From positions 81,093 through 145,092 of the forward strand of contig NZ_JAWOCR010000013.1 of NCBI RefSeq assembly GCF_046483665.1: DNA of 64,000 nucleotides, written 5' to 3'. Shown piece after piece: positions 54,225 to 63,826 of the stretch (its first letter is position 1; every line of letters starts with the position of its first letter). The DNA is from Thiohalophilus sp046483665. Lineage in GTDB: Bacteria; Pseudomonadota; Gammaproteobacteria; UBA6429; Thiohalophilaceae. Below the pieces are notes generated by a model, which was given only the letters and a program-made list of their open reading frames with translations, had not been told where the DNA came from and did no database searches. The position numbers and the translations under genes are program-made.

Positions 54225-55061
54225 TCACTCCGCGTATTGGACCATGCGTGTTGCTTTGGCCAGCATGAGATCAAGTAACATGCCCACCAAACCTATCATA
54301 AGGATGGAGAACACCACGCTGGTCAGATCCAGGTTGTTCCATTCATTCCACACGTAATAACCAATACCTGTACCGCCAACCAACATTTCTGCGGCAACAA
54401 TCACCAGCCAGGCAATGCCGATTGATATCCGCATACCGGTCAGTATGGTCGGTGCTGCGGCTGGCAACACCACCAGAAACGCGGTGCGCATCGGTCCAAG
54501 TTCATGGGTCCATGCGACGTTGAGATAATCTTTTTTCACCGCACTGACACCGAAAGCGGTATTGATCAACATGGGCCAGATAGAACAAATAAAGATGACA
54601 AATACTGAGGACACCTCAGAATCCTTGAGAATGAACAATGCCAGAGGCATCCAGGCCAGCGGCGAGATCGGTTTTAAAACCTGAATAAAGGGATCCAGCG
54701 CTTTATACATCAGTGGTGACATCCCGATCAAAAAACCGACCGGAATTGCGATAAGTGCGGCTAGCAGATAGCCAATCAGGACACGCTGGAGTGAATAGAG
54801 CAGCTGAAGGCCGATACCCTTATCATTCGGCCCCTTGTCATAGAACGGATCACTTAATTCCTTTATCGCCAGGGCACCGATTTCAGTCGGGTTAGGGACC
54901 CGAGCCTGTGGCTGGGATCCTCCCATAAGCCGTTCATACTCGGTCATCGACTTGTCCGCGTCAGGAGGCTTGTTACCCTGTTCCCAGATAGTCAGGAACA
55001 GAACAAGGAGAGCCACTGACAGGAGGGCCGCCCTAACATTGAGATTCTGAAAGACATCCAT
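54225..55061 (-). CDS. cynB: Cyanate/nitrate-type ABC transporter permease
   Basis: The 278-residue permease of the NrtB/CynB type has one N-terminal helix and a soluble segment. About five membrane helices follow, with the EAA-like loop YLNVAWTHELGPMRTAFLVVLPAA. It starts 3 bases after the binding-protein stop and is coupled to the ATPase gene. Confidence 0.92.
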   Translation of the reverse strand: MDVFQNLNVRAALLSVALLVLFLTIWEQGNKPPDADKSMTEYERLMGGSQPQARVPNPTEIGALAIKELSDPFYDKGPNDKGIGLQLLYSLQRVLIGYLLAALIAIPVGFLIGMSPLMYKALDPFIQVLKPISPLAWMPLALFILKDSEVSSVFVIFICSIWPMLINTAFGVSAVKKDYLNVAWTHELGPMRTAFLVVLPAAAPTILTGMRISIGIAWLVIVAAEMLVGGTGIGYYVWNEWNNLDLTSVVFSILMIGLVGMLLDLMLAKATRMVQYAE

Positions 55062-55064
55062 GCT

Positions 55065-56495
55065 TCAGGCCCTCGTTATCGCGAAGCTCTTGGCATATTC
55101 TTCGGGTTTCGTATAGTCGAACTCTTTACCCATGATGGTGTAATTTTCATAGGTTTCCTTCGGGGGTTCATAACCCAGCTCCTTCATGAGTTCGCCACAC
55201 TCGGATGCAAGATAGACTTCTTCGGCAATACCCTGATAATTTACATCGCCCTTGATATAACCCCAGCGTTTCATCTGGGTCAGAATCCAGACAGCCATCG
55301 AATGCCAGGGGAAGGGATCAAAGTCGATACGATCAGGTTCGTTACGCACATTACCGAGTCCATCAGCGAAACGTCCGGTCAGCACCTGTTCGACAACCGG
55401 GACCGGCTGATTGAGATAGCCCTTGGCGGAAATAGCCTGGGCAATATCCTTGCGGTTCTCCTGCTTGGCCGAGAAATGAGTAGCATCCACAATGGACTTG
55501 AACAACGCACCGTAGGTATTGGGATTTTCACGCGCAAACTCTGCGCTGGTGGCAAAGGCGCAGCAGGGATGTCCCTGCCAGATCTCCTTGGTTAGCAGAT
55601 GTATAAAGCCGATCTTCTCCCAGACAGCGCGCTGATTAAATGGATCTGGTGATAAATAGCCGTCCAGATTACCCGCTCGCAGATTGGCCACCATCTCCGG
55701 TGGCGGGACCACCCGGATCTGGATGTCCTTGTCCGGATCCAGGCCATGTTCGGCAACATAATAGCGCAACAGAAAGTTGTGCATCGAATACTCGAACGGC
55801 ACACCAAACTTGAAACCTTTCCACTGTTTAGGATCGCGCTTGTCCTTATGCTTGTTATGCAGGGTAATCGCCTGGCCGTTGATGTTTTCCACCGCAGGCA
55901 TCAAAAACGGTTTGGCTGTGGAACCGGCACCCATGGATATTGCCAGAGGCATTGGTGTCAGCATATGCGCCGCGTCATATTCCATGTTCAGGGATTTGTC
56001 CCGGGAGACAGCCCAGCCAGCAGTTTTGATGACATCCACATCGAGACCATATTTCTCATAAAACCCCATCGGATGGGCCATTATGATCGGCGTAGCACAG
56101 GTGATCGGCACAAATCCGACCTTGAGTTTTTTCTTCTCCAGTGGACCCAGGCTGTCCTTGACCGCCGCCTTGGCAGCCTCCATGGGAAAGATACTTGCCA
56201 GCGCAGCGGCGGCGGTACCCGCTCCAACCAGTTTCATGAACGAACGACGTGAGACTTCATTGTGACCAAATACCGCACGAACCACGGCGCTTTCCACCGC
56301 ACGATCCATCAGATCCTCGGGGCTCTCGAATGTAGACAGGTTTTGCTCAACGACCTGATCAGCATGGCTGGCCTGGTGTGTTGTGTGCTTATCACCACTG
56401 CCAGTTGACGGATTACAGGCCTTACAGGTACAGGCAGCACCATGGCTCAGGTCACTGTTGGGATCAAATGGATTATCAAGGCTCTTGTTAGTCAT
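55065..56495 (-). CDS. cynA: Cyanate/nitrate-type ABC substrate-binding protein with Tat signal
   Basis: The 476-residue NrtA/CmpA-family protein has its Tat motif SRRSFMKLVGAGTAAAAL only at residues 82-99. It is preceded by 81 unusual residues with CTCKAC (Cys22, Cys24, Cys27). The mature part shows KVGFVPITCATPIIMAHPMG and LSPDPFNQRAVWE. The ATG has AGGAAACC upstream. Being with cynS makes cyanate the likely substrate; nitrate or bicarbonate are family alternatives. Confidence 0.9.
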   Translation of the reverse strand: MTNKSLDNPFDPNSDLSHGAACTCKACNPSTGSGDKHTTHQASHADQVVEQNLSTFESPEDLMDRAVESAVVRAVFGHNEVSRRSFMKLVGAGTAAAALASIFPMEAAKAAVKDSLGPLEKKKLKVGFVPITCATPIIMAHPMGFYEKYGLDVDVIKTAGWAVSRDKSLNMEYDAAHMLTPMPLAISMGAGSTAKPFLMPAVENINGQAITLHNKHKDKRDPKQWKGFKFGVPFEYSMHNFLLRYYVAEHGLDPDKDIQIRVVPPPEMVANLRAGNLDGYLSPDPFNQRAVWEKIGFIHLLTKEIWQGHPCCAFATSAEFARENPNTYGALFKSIVDATHFSAKQENRKDIAQAISAKGYLNQPVPVVEQVLTGRFADGLGNVRNEPDRIDFDPFPWHSMAVWILTQMKRWGYIKGDVNYQGIAEEVYLASECGELMKELGYEPPKETYENYTIMGKEFDYTKPEEYAKSFAITRA

Positions 56496-56640
56496 GGTTT
56501 CCTACCTCTTCGCTTCGCTACATTTAAAAATCACCCATGCGCACTACACTGGTGCATGCGTGCCAGCATGATGCAATGCCTCACCAGTTGGCCACGGTGT
56601 TCATCGGCTGTGACCGCAGGCTGCTTCTGGTATCAACTTC

Positions 56641-56656
56641 TGCAATTGCCATACCA
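56641..56656 (-). promoter_or_regulatory. Sigma-54 promoter for the cyn operon
   Basis: On the minus strand the 16 bases read TGGTATGGCAATTGCA. This matches TGGCAYRNNNNTTGCW at all fixed places except C4, with GG and GC correctly spaced. The start would be near 56630, leaving a leader of about 135 bases. Confidence 0.78.
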
Positions 56657-56724
56657 GCATTGCGAACTAAATATAAGTCTCTGAAATACTGCAGAAAAAC
56701 GTCAATCCACCCCATTTAGACTAT

Positions 56725-56777
56725 TACGCAAATTCGTAGATTACGAAATCGCCGAGCGCTACTTACGAAATAACGTA
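56725..56777. promoter_or_regulatory. Symmetric enhancer elements TACG-N6-CGTA
   Basis: TACGCAAATTCGTA (56725-56738) and TACGAAATAACGTA (56764-56777) share the same symmetric frame and lie 39 bases apart. A further perfect palindrome, TTCGTAGATTACGAA (56734-56748), overlaps the first. They sit between the two sigma-54 promoters, about 70-125 bases upstream of the cyn promoter, as expected for binding of the divergent activator. Confidence 0.7.
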
Positions 56778-56780
56778 ATC

Positions 56781-56796
56781 TGGAACACTTTCTGCA
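56781..56796 (+). promoter_or_regulatory. Sigma-54-like promoter for the activator gene
   Basis: TGGAACACTTTCTGCA on the plus strand fits TGGCAYRNNNNTTGCW with two mismatches (C4 and the first T of TTGC). The start would be near 56808, about 60 bases before the ATG. It begins 4 bases from a symmetric element, so the activator could also repress here. Confidence 0.5.
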
Positions 56797-56868
56797 AAGA
56801 GGAAGTAAGAGTCATTTCTGGCCACAGCCTGTAACTAGCCGACTTATCAAAAAGCAGGATAAAAACTC

Positions 56869-58794
56869 ATGCTCCTCAATACTGATCTTCAGAACACCCT
56901 GGCAAGGCAGACTTTGCAAACTATTAATGAGTCTCTGCTTATCATTGATCCCTACGCCGATCGATTACTGATGAGTAACGTCACTGCACAACAGCATCTG
57001 GGTTACAGCGAGTCCGATCTCTCAAGTCTGTCGGTTAGTCAATTATTCAAACATTGCATTGTCGATTTGATAAACTTCACCGATCAGGTTCTGACACAAC
57101 AAAGCGGCTGGAGTCTGGATCTGTGTTGTTGTCACCGTGATGGTCATCCCCTGCAGATCGAAGTCTCCGCATGTGCAATCCGTATCAACGAACAATCATT
57201 GCTGGCCATGCTAATCCGAGATCGTCGACAGCTGAAAAAGCAGGAGCAAAAGGCCCGGGCCGATAACTACATCCGACGAGGGCTGGGCGAGTGGCAACAG
57301 ATCGAAGAAATTTTTCAGGAGATCGAACGCGAAAATCAATTATTACTACAGGCCGTGGGAGATGGTATATATGGGGTAAATGCCAGCGGTCAGACCACCT
57401 TTCTTAATCCGGCAGCAGAGCAAATGCTCGGCTGGCAGGCGGAAGAAGTCGTCGGTAAAGATATACACACCCTAATCCATCACACCCATGCTGATGGAGA
57501 TCATTATCACGTGGAAGACTGTCCGATCTATGCCGCGTTTCATGACGGTGCGGTACACCGTGTCGACAATGAAATATTCTGGCGCAAGGATGGTACCGCC
57601 TTTCCGGTTGAATACACCAGCACCCCGGTGACCGATCATGGCCGTCTGGTAGGTGCAGTGGTGATCTTCCGTGACATTACCGAGCGCAAGGAGACAGAGC
57701 ATAATCTGCATGCCGCACTGGAAGAGGTCAATCAGCTCAAGCTACGTCTGGAACAGGAAAACGCCTATCTGCAGGAAGAAATTCGCAGCGAATACAACTA
57801 CAAGGAGATCGTCGGTAAAAGTACAGCCATCCAGCGTACCATTCATCAGATTCAACTGGTAGCACCAACCGAAGCAAATGTACTTATCAGCGGCGAGTCA
57901 GGCACAGGTAAGGAACTGATTGCGCGCGCAATTCATGAATCCAGCGGCCGTAGTGAACGTCCCCTGATTCGGGTCAACTGCGCAGCGATTCCGCGTGAAC
58001 TGTTTGAAAGCGAGTTCTTCGGTCATGTAAAAGGAGCATTTACCGGTGCCACAGGCGATCGCGCCGGACGTTTCGAGCTGGCAGATGGCGGTACACTGTT
58101 TCTTGATGAAGTCGGCGAGATTCCTGTTGAACTGCAGGGCAAACTGTTACGGGTATTGCAGGAAGGTCAATTTGAACGGGTCGGAGACAGCCGTACTCGT
58201 AAAGTCAATGTACGTATAATCGCTGCGACCAACCGTGATCTACTTCAGGCAGTGCGTAAAAAACTGTTCCGCGAGGATCTCTATTTCCGGCTGAATGTTT
58301 TTCCGGTCGAATCGGCTGCACTGCGTGAACGCCAGGATGATATCCCTCTACTCGCTTCTCACTTTCTTAACCATGCCAGACAGAAACTCAACAAACCACA
58401 GGTACGGCTGACCCAGGGAGACATTCGTCGCCTGGCCGACTACCGCTGGCCGGGAAATATTCGTGAACTGGAGAATGTGATAGAACGGGCCGTGATTCTC
58501 TCACGAGGCGACCGTCTGAGCTTCGATCTGCCGGTTCCAAATACAACGCCGTACCCGATGTACAATCCACCAGTGGCCAGGGAAGAAATCTACGCCGGCA
58601 ACTTGATGACCTGCGATGAACTGCGCGTGCTTGAGATAAATAATATCCGTCTTGCCCTGCAAAAGAGCAAAGGCCGGATTTTTGGTCAAACCGGAGCTGC
58701 CGAGCTGCTCAACATGAAACCCACTACTCTGGCCTCACGCATTAAGCGGCTGGGGATAGAAAAAAACGGACTTCAAGCGGAGGCACACGATTGA
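56869..58794 (+). CDS. cynF: Sigma-54-dependent PAS activator (CynF-like)
   Basis: The 641-residue regulator has two PAS domains (about 12-115 and 150-275), a short coiled linker and an AAA+ domain (about 310-545). The AAA+ domain has Walker A GESGTGKE and the sigma-54 contact loop GAFTGA near residue 388. A Fis-type helix-turn-helix lies near 600-625 (GAAELLNMKPTTLASRIKRL). It lacks a receiver domain, so it is probably switched by a ligand or redox signal at PAS. Divergence from cynABDS matches the cynF arrangement known in Pseudomonas pseudoalcaligenes; the symbol rests on that context. Confidence 0.87.
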   Translation: MLLNTDLQNTLARQTLQTINESLLIIDPYADRLLMSNVTAQQHLGYSESDLSSLSVSQLFKHCIVDLINFTDQVLTQQSGWSLDLCCCHRDGHPLQIEVSACAIRINEQSLLAMLIRDRRQLKKQEQKARADNYIRRGLGEWQQIEEIFQEIERENQLLLQAVGDGIYGVNASGQTTFLNPAAEQMLGWQAEEVVGKDIHTLIHHTHADGDHYHVEDCPIYAAFHDGAVHRVDNEIFWRKDGTAFPVEYTSTPVTDHGRLVGAVVIFRDITERKETEHNLHAALEEVNQLKLRLEQENAYLQEEIRSEYNYKEIVGKSTAIQRTIHQIQLVAPTEANVLISGESGTGKELIARAIHESSGRSERPLIRVNCAAIPRELFESEFFGHVKGAFTGATGDRAGRFELADGGTLFLDEVGEIPVELQGKLLRVLQEGQFERVGDSRTRKVNVRIIAATNRDLLQAVRKKLFREDLYFRLNVFPVESAALRERQDDIPLLASHFLNHARQKLNKPQVRLTQGDIRRLADYRWPGNIRELENVIERAVILSRGDRLSFDLPVPNTTPYPMYNPPVAREEIYAGNLMTCDELRVLEINNIRLALQKSKGRIFGQTGAAELLNMKPTTLASRIKRLGIEKNGLQAEAHD

Positions 58795-59049
58795 CCTGAA
58801 ACACTCTGATCAGTTGGCCTGCCATACCCGATTCTGTACTCCGTATAGTTTTTCTGCGCAGATCAGATTAGCGGCAGCCATTTATCGGTATCTGCTCTCG
58901 AACCTCGAAAACCATAAAAAGAAATTGCCTGCAATAGTGGCTTAACCGAAGACCGCCGGTGATCACAAGAACCGGGCACTTTTGTCTGTCAGCAGAGCGA
59001 CACAAGACCGGGGACCTGTCTGCCCCGAGGCCCCCTGAATTCAACAACC

Positions 59050-59184
59050 CTATTTTTCAAGGATATACCGATAATCCGGGCTGGATACTTTGCGTACCTG
59101 GTACTTGCGCGTTAATTTATTGTTAAGACCCAGCAGGGGAGCCCAATATTCAGGATCGAGATAATAACTATCGACGCAGAGCAA
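59050..59184 (-). other. Possible gene remnant or small ORF
   Basis: In the 399-base gap after the regulator gene, a minus-strand frame from TTG 59184 to TAG 59050 encodes 44 residues (LLCVDSYYLDPEYWAPLLGL and on to YRYILEK). The composition is protein-like, but there is no good start, no ribosome site and a stop just upstream. It may be the 3' end of a lost gene. The remaining part, 58795-59049, shows nothing I can name. Confidence 0.35.
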
Positions 59185-59193
59185 TGCTGAAAA

Positions 59194-59481
59194 TCATTTG
59201 AAGTGCGAACTGGCTGATTTTATTGAATCTCGCAGATCAGCCCATGCGACTTCTATGCCGGCCTTGAGATCTTCCCAGGCATCTTCGCTGGCATTTTCCA
59301 GCTCAGTCAGCTTGTTACGCGCGGCATCCTGTTTTTCTCTCAATGACTCGATATTTTTGTAGTATTCCAGCTGCACATCAGCTTCAGTCTTGTCTGCGCG
59401 GGCCTTGAGTATATCGATTTCATTTTTCCATTCATCCAGCTGGGCTTTCAATTTCTGTTCGTAAGCTTGCTTAAGGCTCAT
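59194..59481 (-). CDS. Small coiled-coil protein, sll1863-like stress family
   Basis: From the ATG at 59481 (MSLKQAYEQKLKAQLDEWKN) the product is 95 residues. It is almost entirely amphipathic helix with heptads and a conserved-looking DAWEDLKAGIEVAWADL block. AGGAG stands 6 bases upstream. The match to the sll1863-type stress family is from memory. It follows pepN by 47 bases on the same strand. Confidence 0.75.
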   Translation of the reverse strand: MSLKQAYEQKLKAQLDEWKNEIDILKARADKTEADVQLEYYKNIESLREKQDAARNKLTELENASEDAWEDLKAGIEVAWADLRDSIKSASSHFK

Positions 59482-59528
59482 AGATTTCTCCTTTTGCAGG
59501 ACTATTGTGTACAAGAACAAGTGCCACT

Positions 59529-62195
59529 TCAGCCTTCAAGGCTCTTTGATGCAACCTCATAGACATCATTGGATAACCCCTCCTTACTAATAATACGCTC
59601 CAGCTGCTGCTTCATCAGTGCCTGGCGTTTTTCGTCGTAGCGCTTCCAGCGGCTGAGGCTTTGCACCAGCCGGGCGGCGATCTGGGGATTGAGACTATCC
59701 AGTTCCAGCACCTCGTCACCGAGGAACTGATAACCGCTGCCGTCGGCGGCATGGAAGTTGACAGGATTACCGGCACAGAAACGACCGATCAGGGCCCGGA
59801 CCTTATTGGGATTCTTCAAACTGAATGCCTCATGCTGCATAAGTTGCCTGACATGCTGCAGGGTACGCGGCAGGCGCGAACCGGCCTGAATTGCGAGCCA
59901 TTTTTCCACCACCTGCTGATCATGTTGCCATTTCTGATAGAAATCTTCCAGCGTCTTCTGGCGTTCAGGAATGGCGTAATTAGCCAGCATCGACAGAGCT
60001 GCCAGAGTATCGGTCATATTGTTGGCCTGGCTATACTGTTGCATGGCAAGGTCGAACATGGCCTGTTCCTCGGTTTCCAGCAAGTAACCCAGGCAGAGAT
60101 TACGCAGAGAGCGCCGCGCCATTTCATCGGCGTTGAAGGCATAGGCTTTTTCTCCGCTGTTGGCTTTATAGATTCGAAGCCATTCATCCTTGAGTTCAAA
60201 CGCGAGTGTCTGGCGCATGAAGTGTCGAACTTCGAAGATTGCCTCGACATCCACGACCTTGCATTGGTCGGCAATATAACCTTCCGAGGGCAGGCTCAGG
60301 GCCTGGGCAATCAGGGCCTTATCCAGATCGAGGTTGAGCAGAATCTTGCGATATGCGCGAATAAACATGTCGTCCAGTATCAAGGGCTTTTTCTTCTGAT
60401 ACTGCTTGATCATCCGTAACAGGATATTAAGTACCAGTTGTTGACCCGCATCCCAGCGGTTGAACTCGTCGCTATCGTGGGCGAACAAAAACGCCAGCTG
60501 TTCATCGTCATAACTGGTCTGGATCTTTACCGGCGCCGAGAAACCGCGACCGAGCGAGGCTACCGGTCTGTGGTTGACGCCGGTAAAGGTGAAAGACTGT
60601 TTGGCTTCGGTGATCGACAATACCCTGGTGCGGGCTTCGGCCGGGACGTTCTCGCCTGCCAGTTGCAGCAACAGATCGTCGCCCTGCAGATCCAGCAGCC
60701 CGACCGCGAGGGGAATATGGAACGGTTGTTTCTCCGGCTGGCCCGGTGTAGGTGGACAACTCTGTTCAAAATGCAGAGTAAAGGTCTGCCTCTGCTCATC
60801 GAATTCTTCGTCTACTTTCAGTACCGGCGTCCCCGCCTGGCTGTACCAGCGCATAAACTGGCCCAAATCGACGTGGTTGGCCTCTTCCATAATCCTGACG
60901 AAATCTTCAATCGTGACGGCCTGTCCGTCATACCGAAAAAAGTAAAGATCACACCCTTTGCGAAAACCCTCTCGGCCAACCACATTCATGATCATGCGCA
61001 CCACTTCCGCACCCTTATTGTAGACAGTGACCGTGTAGAAGTTACTGATCTCCATGTAACGGTCAGGCCGCACCGGATGGGCCATGGGACCCGAGTCCTG
61101 AGCGAACTGATGGGTACGCAAAACATTCACATCATCGATGCGCTTGACCGCCCGCGAATTGAGGTCCGCTGAGAACTCCTGATCGCGGAAAACGGTAAAA
61201 CCTTCCTTGAGACTCAACTGAAACCAGTCGCGACAGGTGACACGATTCCCCGACCAGTTATGAAAATATTCATGGGCAACGATGCTCTGAATATTGTAGA
61301 AGTCATGATCGGTAGCAGTCTCGGGGCTGGCCAGAACGCAGGAAGAATTGAAAATATTCAGTCCCTTGTTCTCCATGGCACCCATATTGAAGTCGTTGAC
61401 CGCCACGATCATGTAGACATCCAGATCGTATTCGCGGCCATAGGTTTCCTCATCCCAACGCATGGCCTGTTTAAGCGAAGTCATGGCATGATCACATTTG
61501 TGACGGTTTTCTTCTTCCACATAGATGCGCAGAACCACTTTACGGCCGCTCATGGTGGTATAACTATCTTCCTGACAAACCAGTTGTCCAGCCACCAGTG
61601 CAAACAGGTAACTGGGTTTGAGACTGGGATCCTCCCAGCGTGCCCAGTGGCGACCGTCATCGGTATCCACCGCTTTCACCAGATTACCGTTGGAAAGCAA
61701 TACCGGATATTTCGCCTTGTCACCGACCAGGGTAACGGTATAGCGCGACATAACATCGGGGCGATCGGGGAAATAGGTAATACGACGAAAGCCCTGCGCC
61801 TCGCACTGGGTGCACAGCATAGCGCCCGAGTCATATAACCCTTCCAGCTCGGTATTGGCAGCTGGCCTAATCCGGGTTTCAATGATCAATTCAAACTGTT
61901 CAGGAACGTCAGGGATCGTTAACCCCTTTTCGTCGAGCCGGTACCGCGTTTCGTCCAGCGGTTCACCCTCCAGACGCAGGCTCAATAGCTCAAGTTGATT
62001 GCCGTCCAGAAACAGGGACGGATTGGCATCGGGATGTTCGCTGTTGCGCCGTACTGACAGTGTAGCCCGGACCCGGGTAGAGGCTGCGTCCAGATCGAAA
62101 TGCAGGTCCACGTTGTCGATCAGATAAGCCGGCGGCGTGTAATCCCTGAGATAAACCACATTCGGCCCGGACTGGTTGGCGGCGAGATCGGCCAT
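59529..62195 (-). CDS. pepN: Aminopeptidase N
   Basis: The 888-residue M1 aminopeptidase has the exopeptidase motif GAMENKGLNIF and the zinc site VAHEYFHNWSGNRVTCRDWF, with HExxH and the distal Glu in LKEG. It trims neutral and basic N-terminal residues in the cytoplasm. The bacterial C-terminal ARM-like region is present. The length is close to that of E. coli PepN. Confidence 0.97.
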   Translation of the reverse strand: MADLAANQSGPNVVYLRDYTPPAYLIDNVDLHFDLDAASTRVRATLSVRRNSEHPDANPSLFLDGNQLELLSLRLEGEPLDETRYRLDEKGLTIPDVPEQFELIIETRIRPAANTELEGLYDSGAMLCTQCEAQGFRRITYFPDRPDVMSRYTVTLVGDKAKYPVLLSNGNLVKAVDTDDGRHWARWEDPSLKPSYLFALVAGQLVCQEDSYTTMSGRKVVLRIYVEEENRHKCDHAMTSLKQAMRWDEETYGREYDLDVYMIVAVNDFNMGAMENKGLNIFNSSCVLASPETATDHDFYNIQSIVAHEYFHNWSGNRVTCRDWFQLSLKEGFTVFRDQEFSADLNSRAVKRIDDVNVLRTHQFAQDSGPMAHPVRPDRYMEISNFYTVTVYNKGAEVVRMIMNVVGREGFRKGCDLYFFRYDGQAVTIEDFVRIMEEANHVDLGQFMRWYSQAGTPVLKVDEEFDEQRQTFTLHFEQSCPPTPGQPEKQPFHIPLAVGLLDLQGDDLLLQLAGENVPAEARTRVLSITEAKQSFTFTGVNHRPVASLGRGFSAPVKIQTSYDDEQLAFLFAHDSDEFNRWDAGQQLVLNILLRMIKQYQKKKPLILDDMFIRAYRKILLNLDLDKALIAQALSLPSEGYIADQCKVVDVEAIFEVRHFMRQTLAFELKDEWLRIYKANSGEKAYAFNADEMARRSLRNLCLGYLLETEEQAMFDLAMQQYSQANNMTDTLAALSMLANYAIPERQKTLEDFYQKWQHDQQVVEKWLAIQAGSRLPRTLQHVRQLMQHEAFSLKNPNKVRALIGRFCAGNPVNFHAADGSGYQFLGDEVLELDSLNPQIAARLVQSLSRWKRYDEKRQALMKQQLERIISKEGLSNDVYEVASKSLEG

Positions 62196-62402
62196 GAATA
62201 CTCCTTGAATATGTGATACTACTTCGCCTTATTGTAACTCAGCAAGGGGGGGACGTGAGGGCATGCGAGCAAAGTGTAAGGGGGCAGGTTCGATACGTTA
62301 ACAGCAAATTTTGCGAAGCCGTCACATACCATCTCGTGACTGCTCCCGGCCTACTGTCCGGTTCACGGCTTTCCTAACCTCACAATCTCGCGATCACACG
62401 CC

Positions 62403-63578
62403 CTAACGATGGGTAATCCCGCCACCACGACGTAACTGCTGTTTGCCGAAACGGTTGTTGATCGCATCGGCCAGTTCGTCAAGCTCCCCTTGTTTGTCCG
62501 TGTCCCTCGCTGTGCTGCCAAACAGCTCCCCCTGTTGCTGTGCCGGCGGGTCCTCTCCCAGACCGCTGACACCGACACCGAGCAGACGTACCGCCGGTGA
62601 GCGCGCGGTCCAGGCTTCCTCCAGCAGAGCGAGTGCTGTATGACATATATCCCGGGTGGAGCATGTGGCCTCAACAAGCGTACGTGCACGTGTCACGGTT
62701 TTAAAATCGGCAAAGCGCAGCTTGATCTGGATGGTACGTCCGTAAAAATCCTGCTGGCGTAAACGATAGGCTACCTGTTCGGCCATATCCATTAGCCAGG
62801 CACGCAGAATCTGTGCCTCATGAATGTCTGCCGCAAACGTATTTTCCATGGAAATCGATTTGGCACGATGATCGCTAATAACCGGGCGGGGATCCCGACC
62901 GTGAGCCAGCTCCCACAGGTGAGTACCGAACTTGCCGAATTCCATCGTTAAAAACCCGGCAGTACGCCCACGCAACTGGCCGATGCTGCGAATACCCAGT
63001 TGTTCGAAGCGGGCGCCGGTGACCTTGCCTACGCCCCACAATCTGGAAACCGGTAACGGGTCGAGAAAGTTCTGTACCTGGTCCTGCGCCACCTCGACCA
63101 GGCCGTCGGGCTTGTCGAGATCCGAAGCAATCTTGGCCAGAAACTTGTTGGGAGCAATGCCCACCGAGCCGATCAACGACAATTCATCACTGATATCCTG
63201 CTTGATTCGCAGGGCAATCTCCCGGGCAGGACCAAACAGCTTTTCGCTGGCGGTCACATCGAGAAAGGCTTCGTCCAGCGACAAAGGTTCGATCTCGGGG
63301 GTGTAACGGGCGAAGATCGCACGGATCTGTTGTGATATCTTTTGATAAAAGTCCAGTCGCGCCGGCAGGCGCACCGCATCGGGGCACAGACGCAGGGCCC
63401 GGATCATCGGCATGGCACTGTGCACTCCGAACTTACGCGCTTCGTAACTGGCTGCCGCCACCACGCCACGCCCCTCGGCCGATCCACCGACGATCACCGG
63501 CCTGCCGGCCAGCGCCGGCTGCTCGCGTACCTCCACCGAGGCGTAAAACGCATCCATATCGACGTGAAGGATAGCCAT
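62403..63578 (-). CDS. dinB: DNA polymerase IV
   Basis: The Y-family polymerase has HVDMDAFYASVEVREQP and SLDEAFLDVTASEKLFG, holding the catalytic acidic residues. A little-finger domain follows (ISMENTFAADIHE). AGGAGAGAG directly before the ATG at 63578 fixes the start and gives 391 residues; a longer frame upstream is repeat-derived. I see no clear LexA box, though the upstream region is repeat-rich. Confidence 0.95.
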   Translation of the reverse strand: MAILHVDMDAFYASVEVREQPALAGRPVIVGGSAEGRGVVAAASYEARKFGVHSAMPMIRALRLCPDAVRLPARLDFYQKISQQIRAIFARYTPEIEPLSLDEAFLDVTASEKLFGPAREIALRIKQDISDELSLIGSVGIAPNKFLAKIASDLDKPDGLVEVAQDQVQNFLDPLPVSRLWGVGKVTGARFEQLGIRSIGQLRGRTAGFLTMEFGKFGTHLWELAHGRDPRPVISDHRAKSISMENTFAADIHEAQILRAWLMDMAEQVAYRLRQQDFYGRTIQIKLRFADFKTVTRARTLVEATCSTRDICHTALALLEEAWTARSPAVRLLGVGVSGLGEDPPAQQQGELFGSTARDTDKQGELDELADAINNRFGKQQLRRGGGITHR

Positions 63579-63599
63579 CTCTCTCCTATAAGTTTTTAC

Positions 63600-63820
63600 C
63601 GCAAAGGCACAGAGAACGCGGAGAACCGCAAAGGTTGACTGAATATCATTATACGCAGGATAGCCGGAAAGTGCCGCCCTCAACACCACCCGCTCGGATA
63701 GCTGCGTCTTCAACTGTTTTCTGGATTCCGGCACTGCCGGAGGGACAAACTGGCGGAAATGAAAAAGCAGGGCCGTAGCTCTGCTTTTCCTCGTCACTCG
63801 ATACTCGTACCTCGTCCCTG
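63600..63820. repeat. Dispersed repeats upstream of dinB
   Basis: 63600-63637 is an ACCGCAAAGGCACAGAGAAC-type run of roughly 10-base steps. 63789-63820 is a CTCGTCACTCGATACTCG-type run, related to the repeats at 7371-7399 and 33090-33122 but here without an obvious partner arm. The gap spans 63579-63826. Confidence 0.65.
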
Positions 63821-63826
63821 TGTTGT

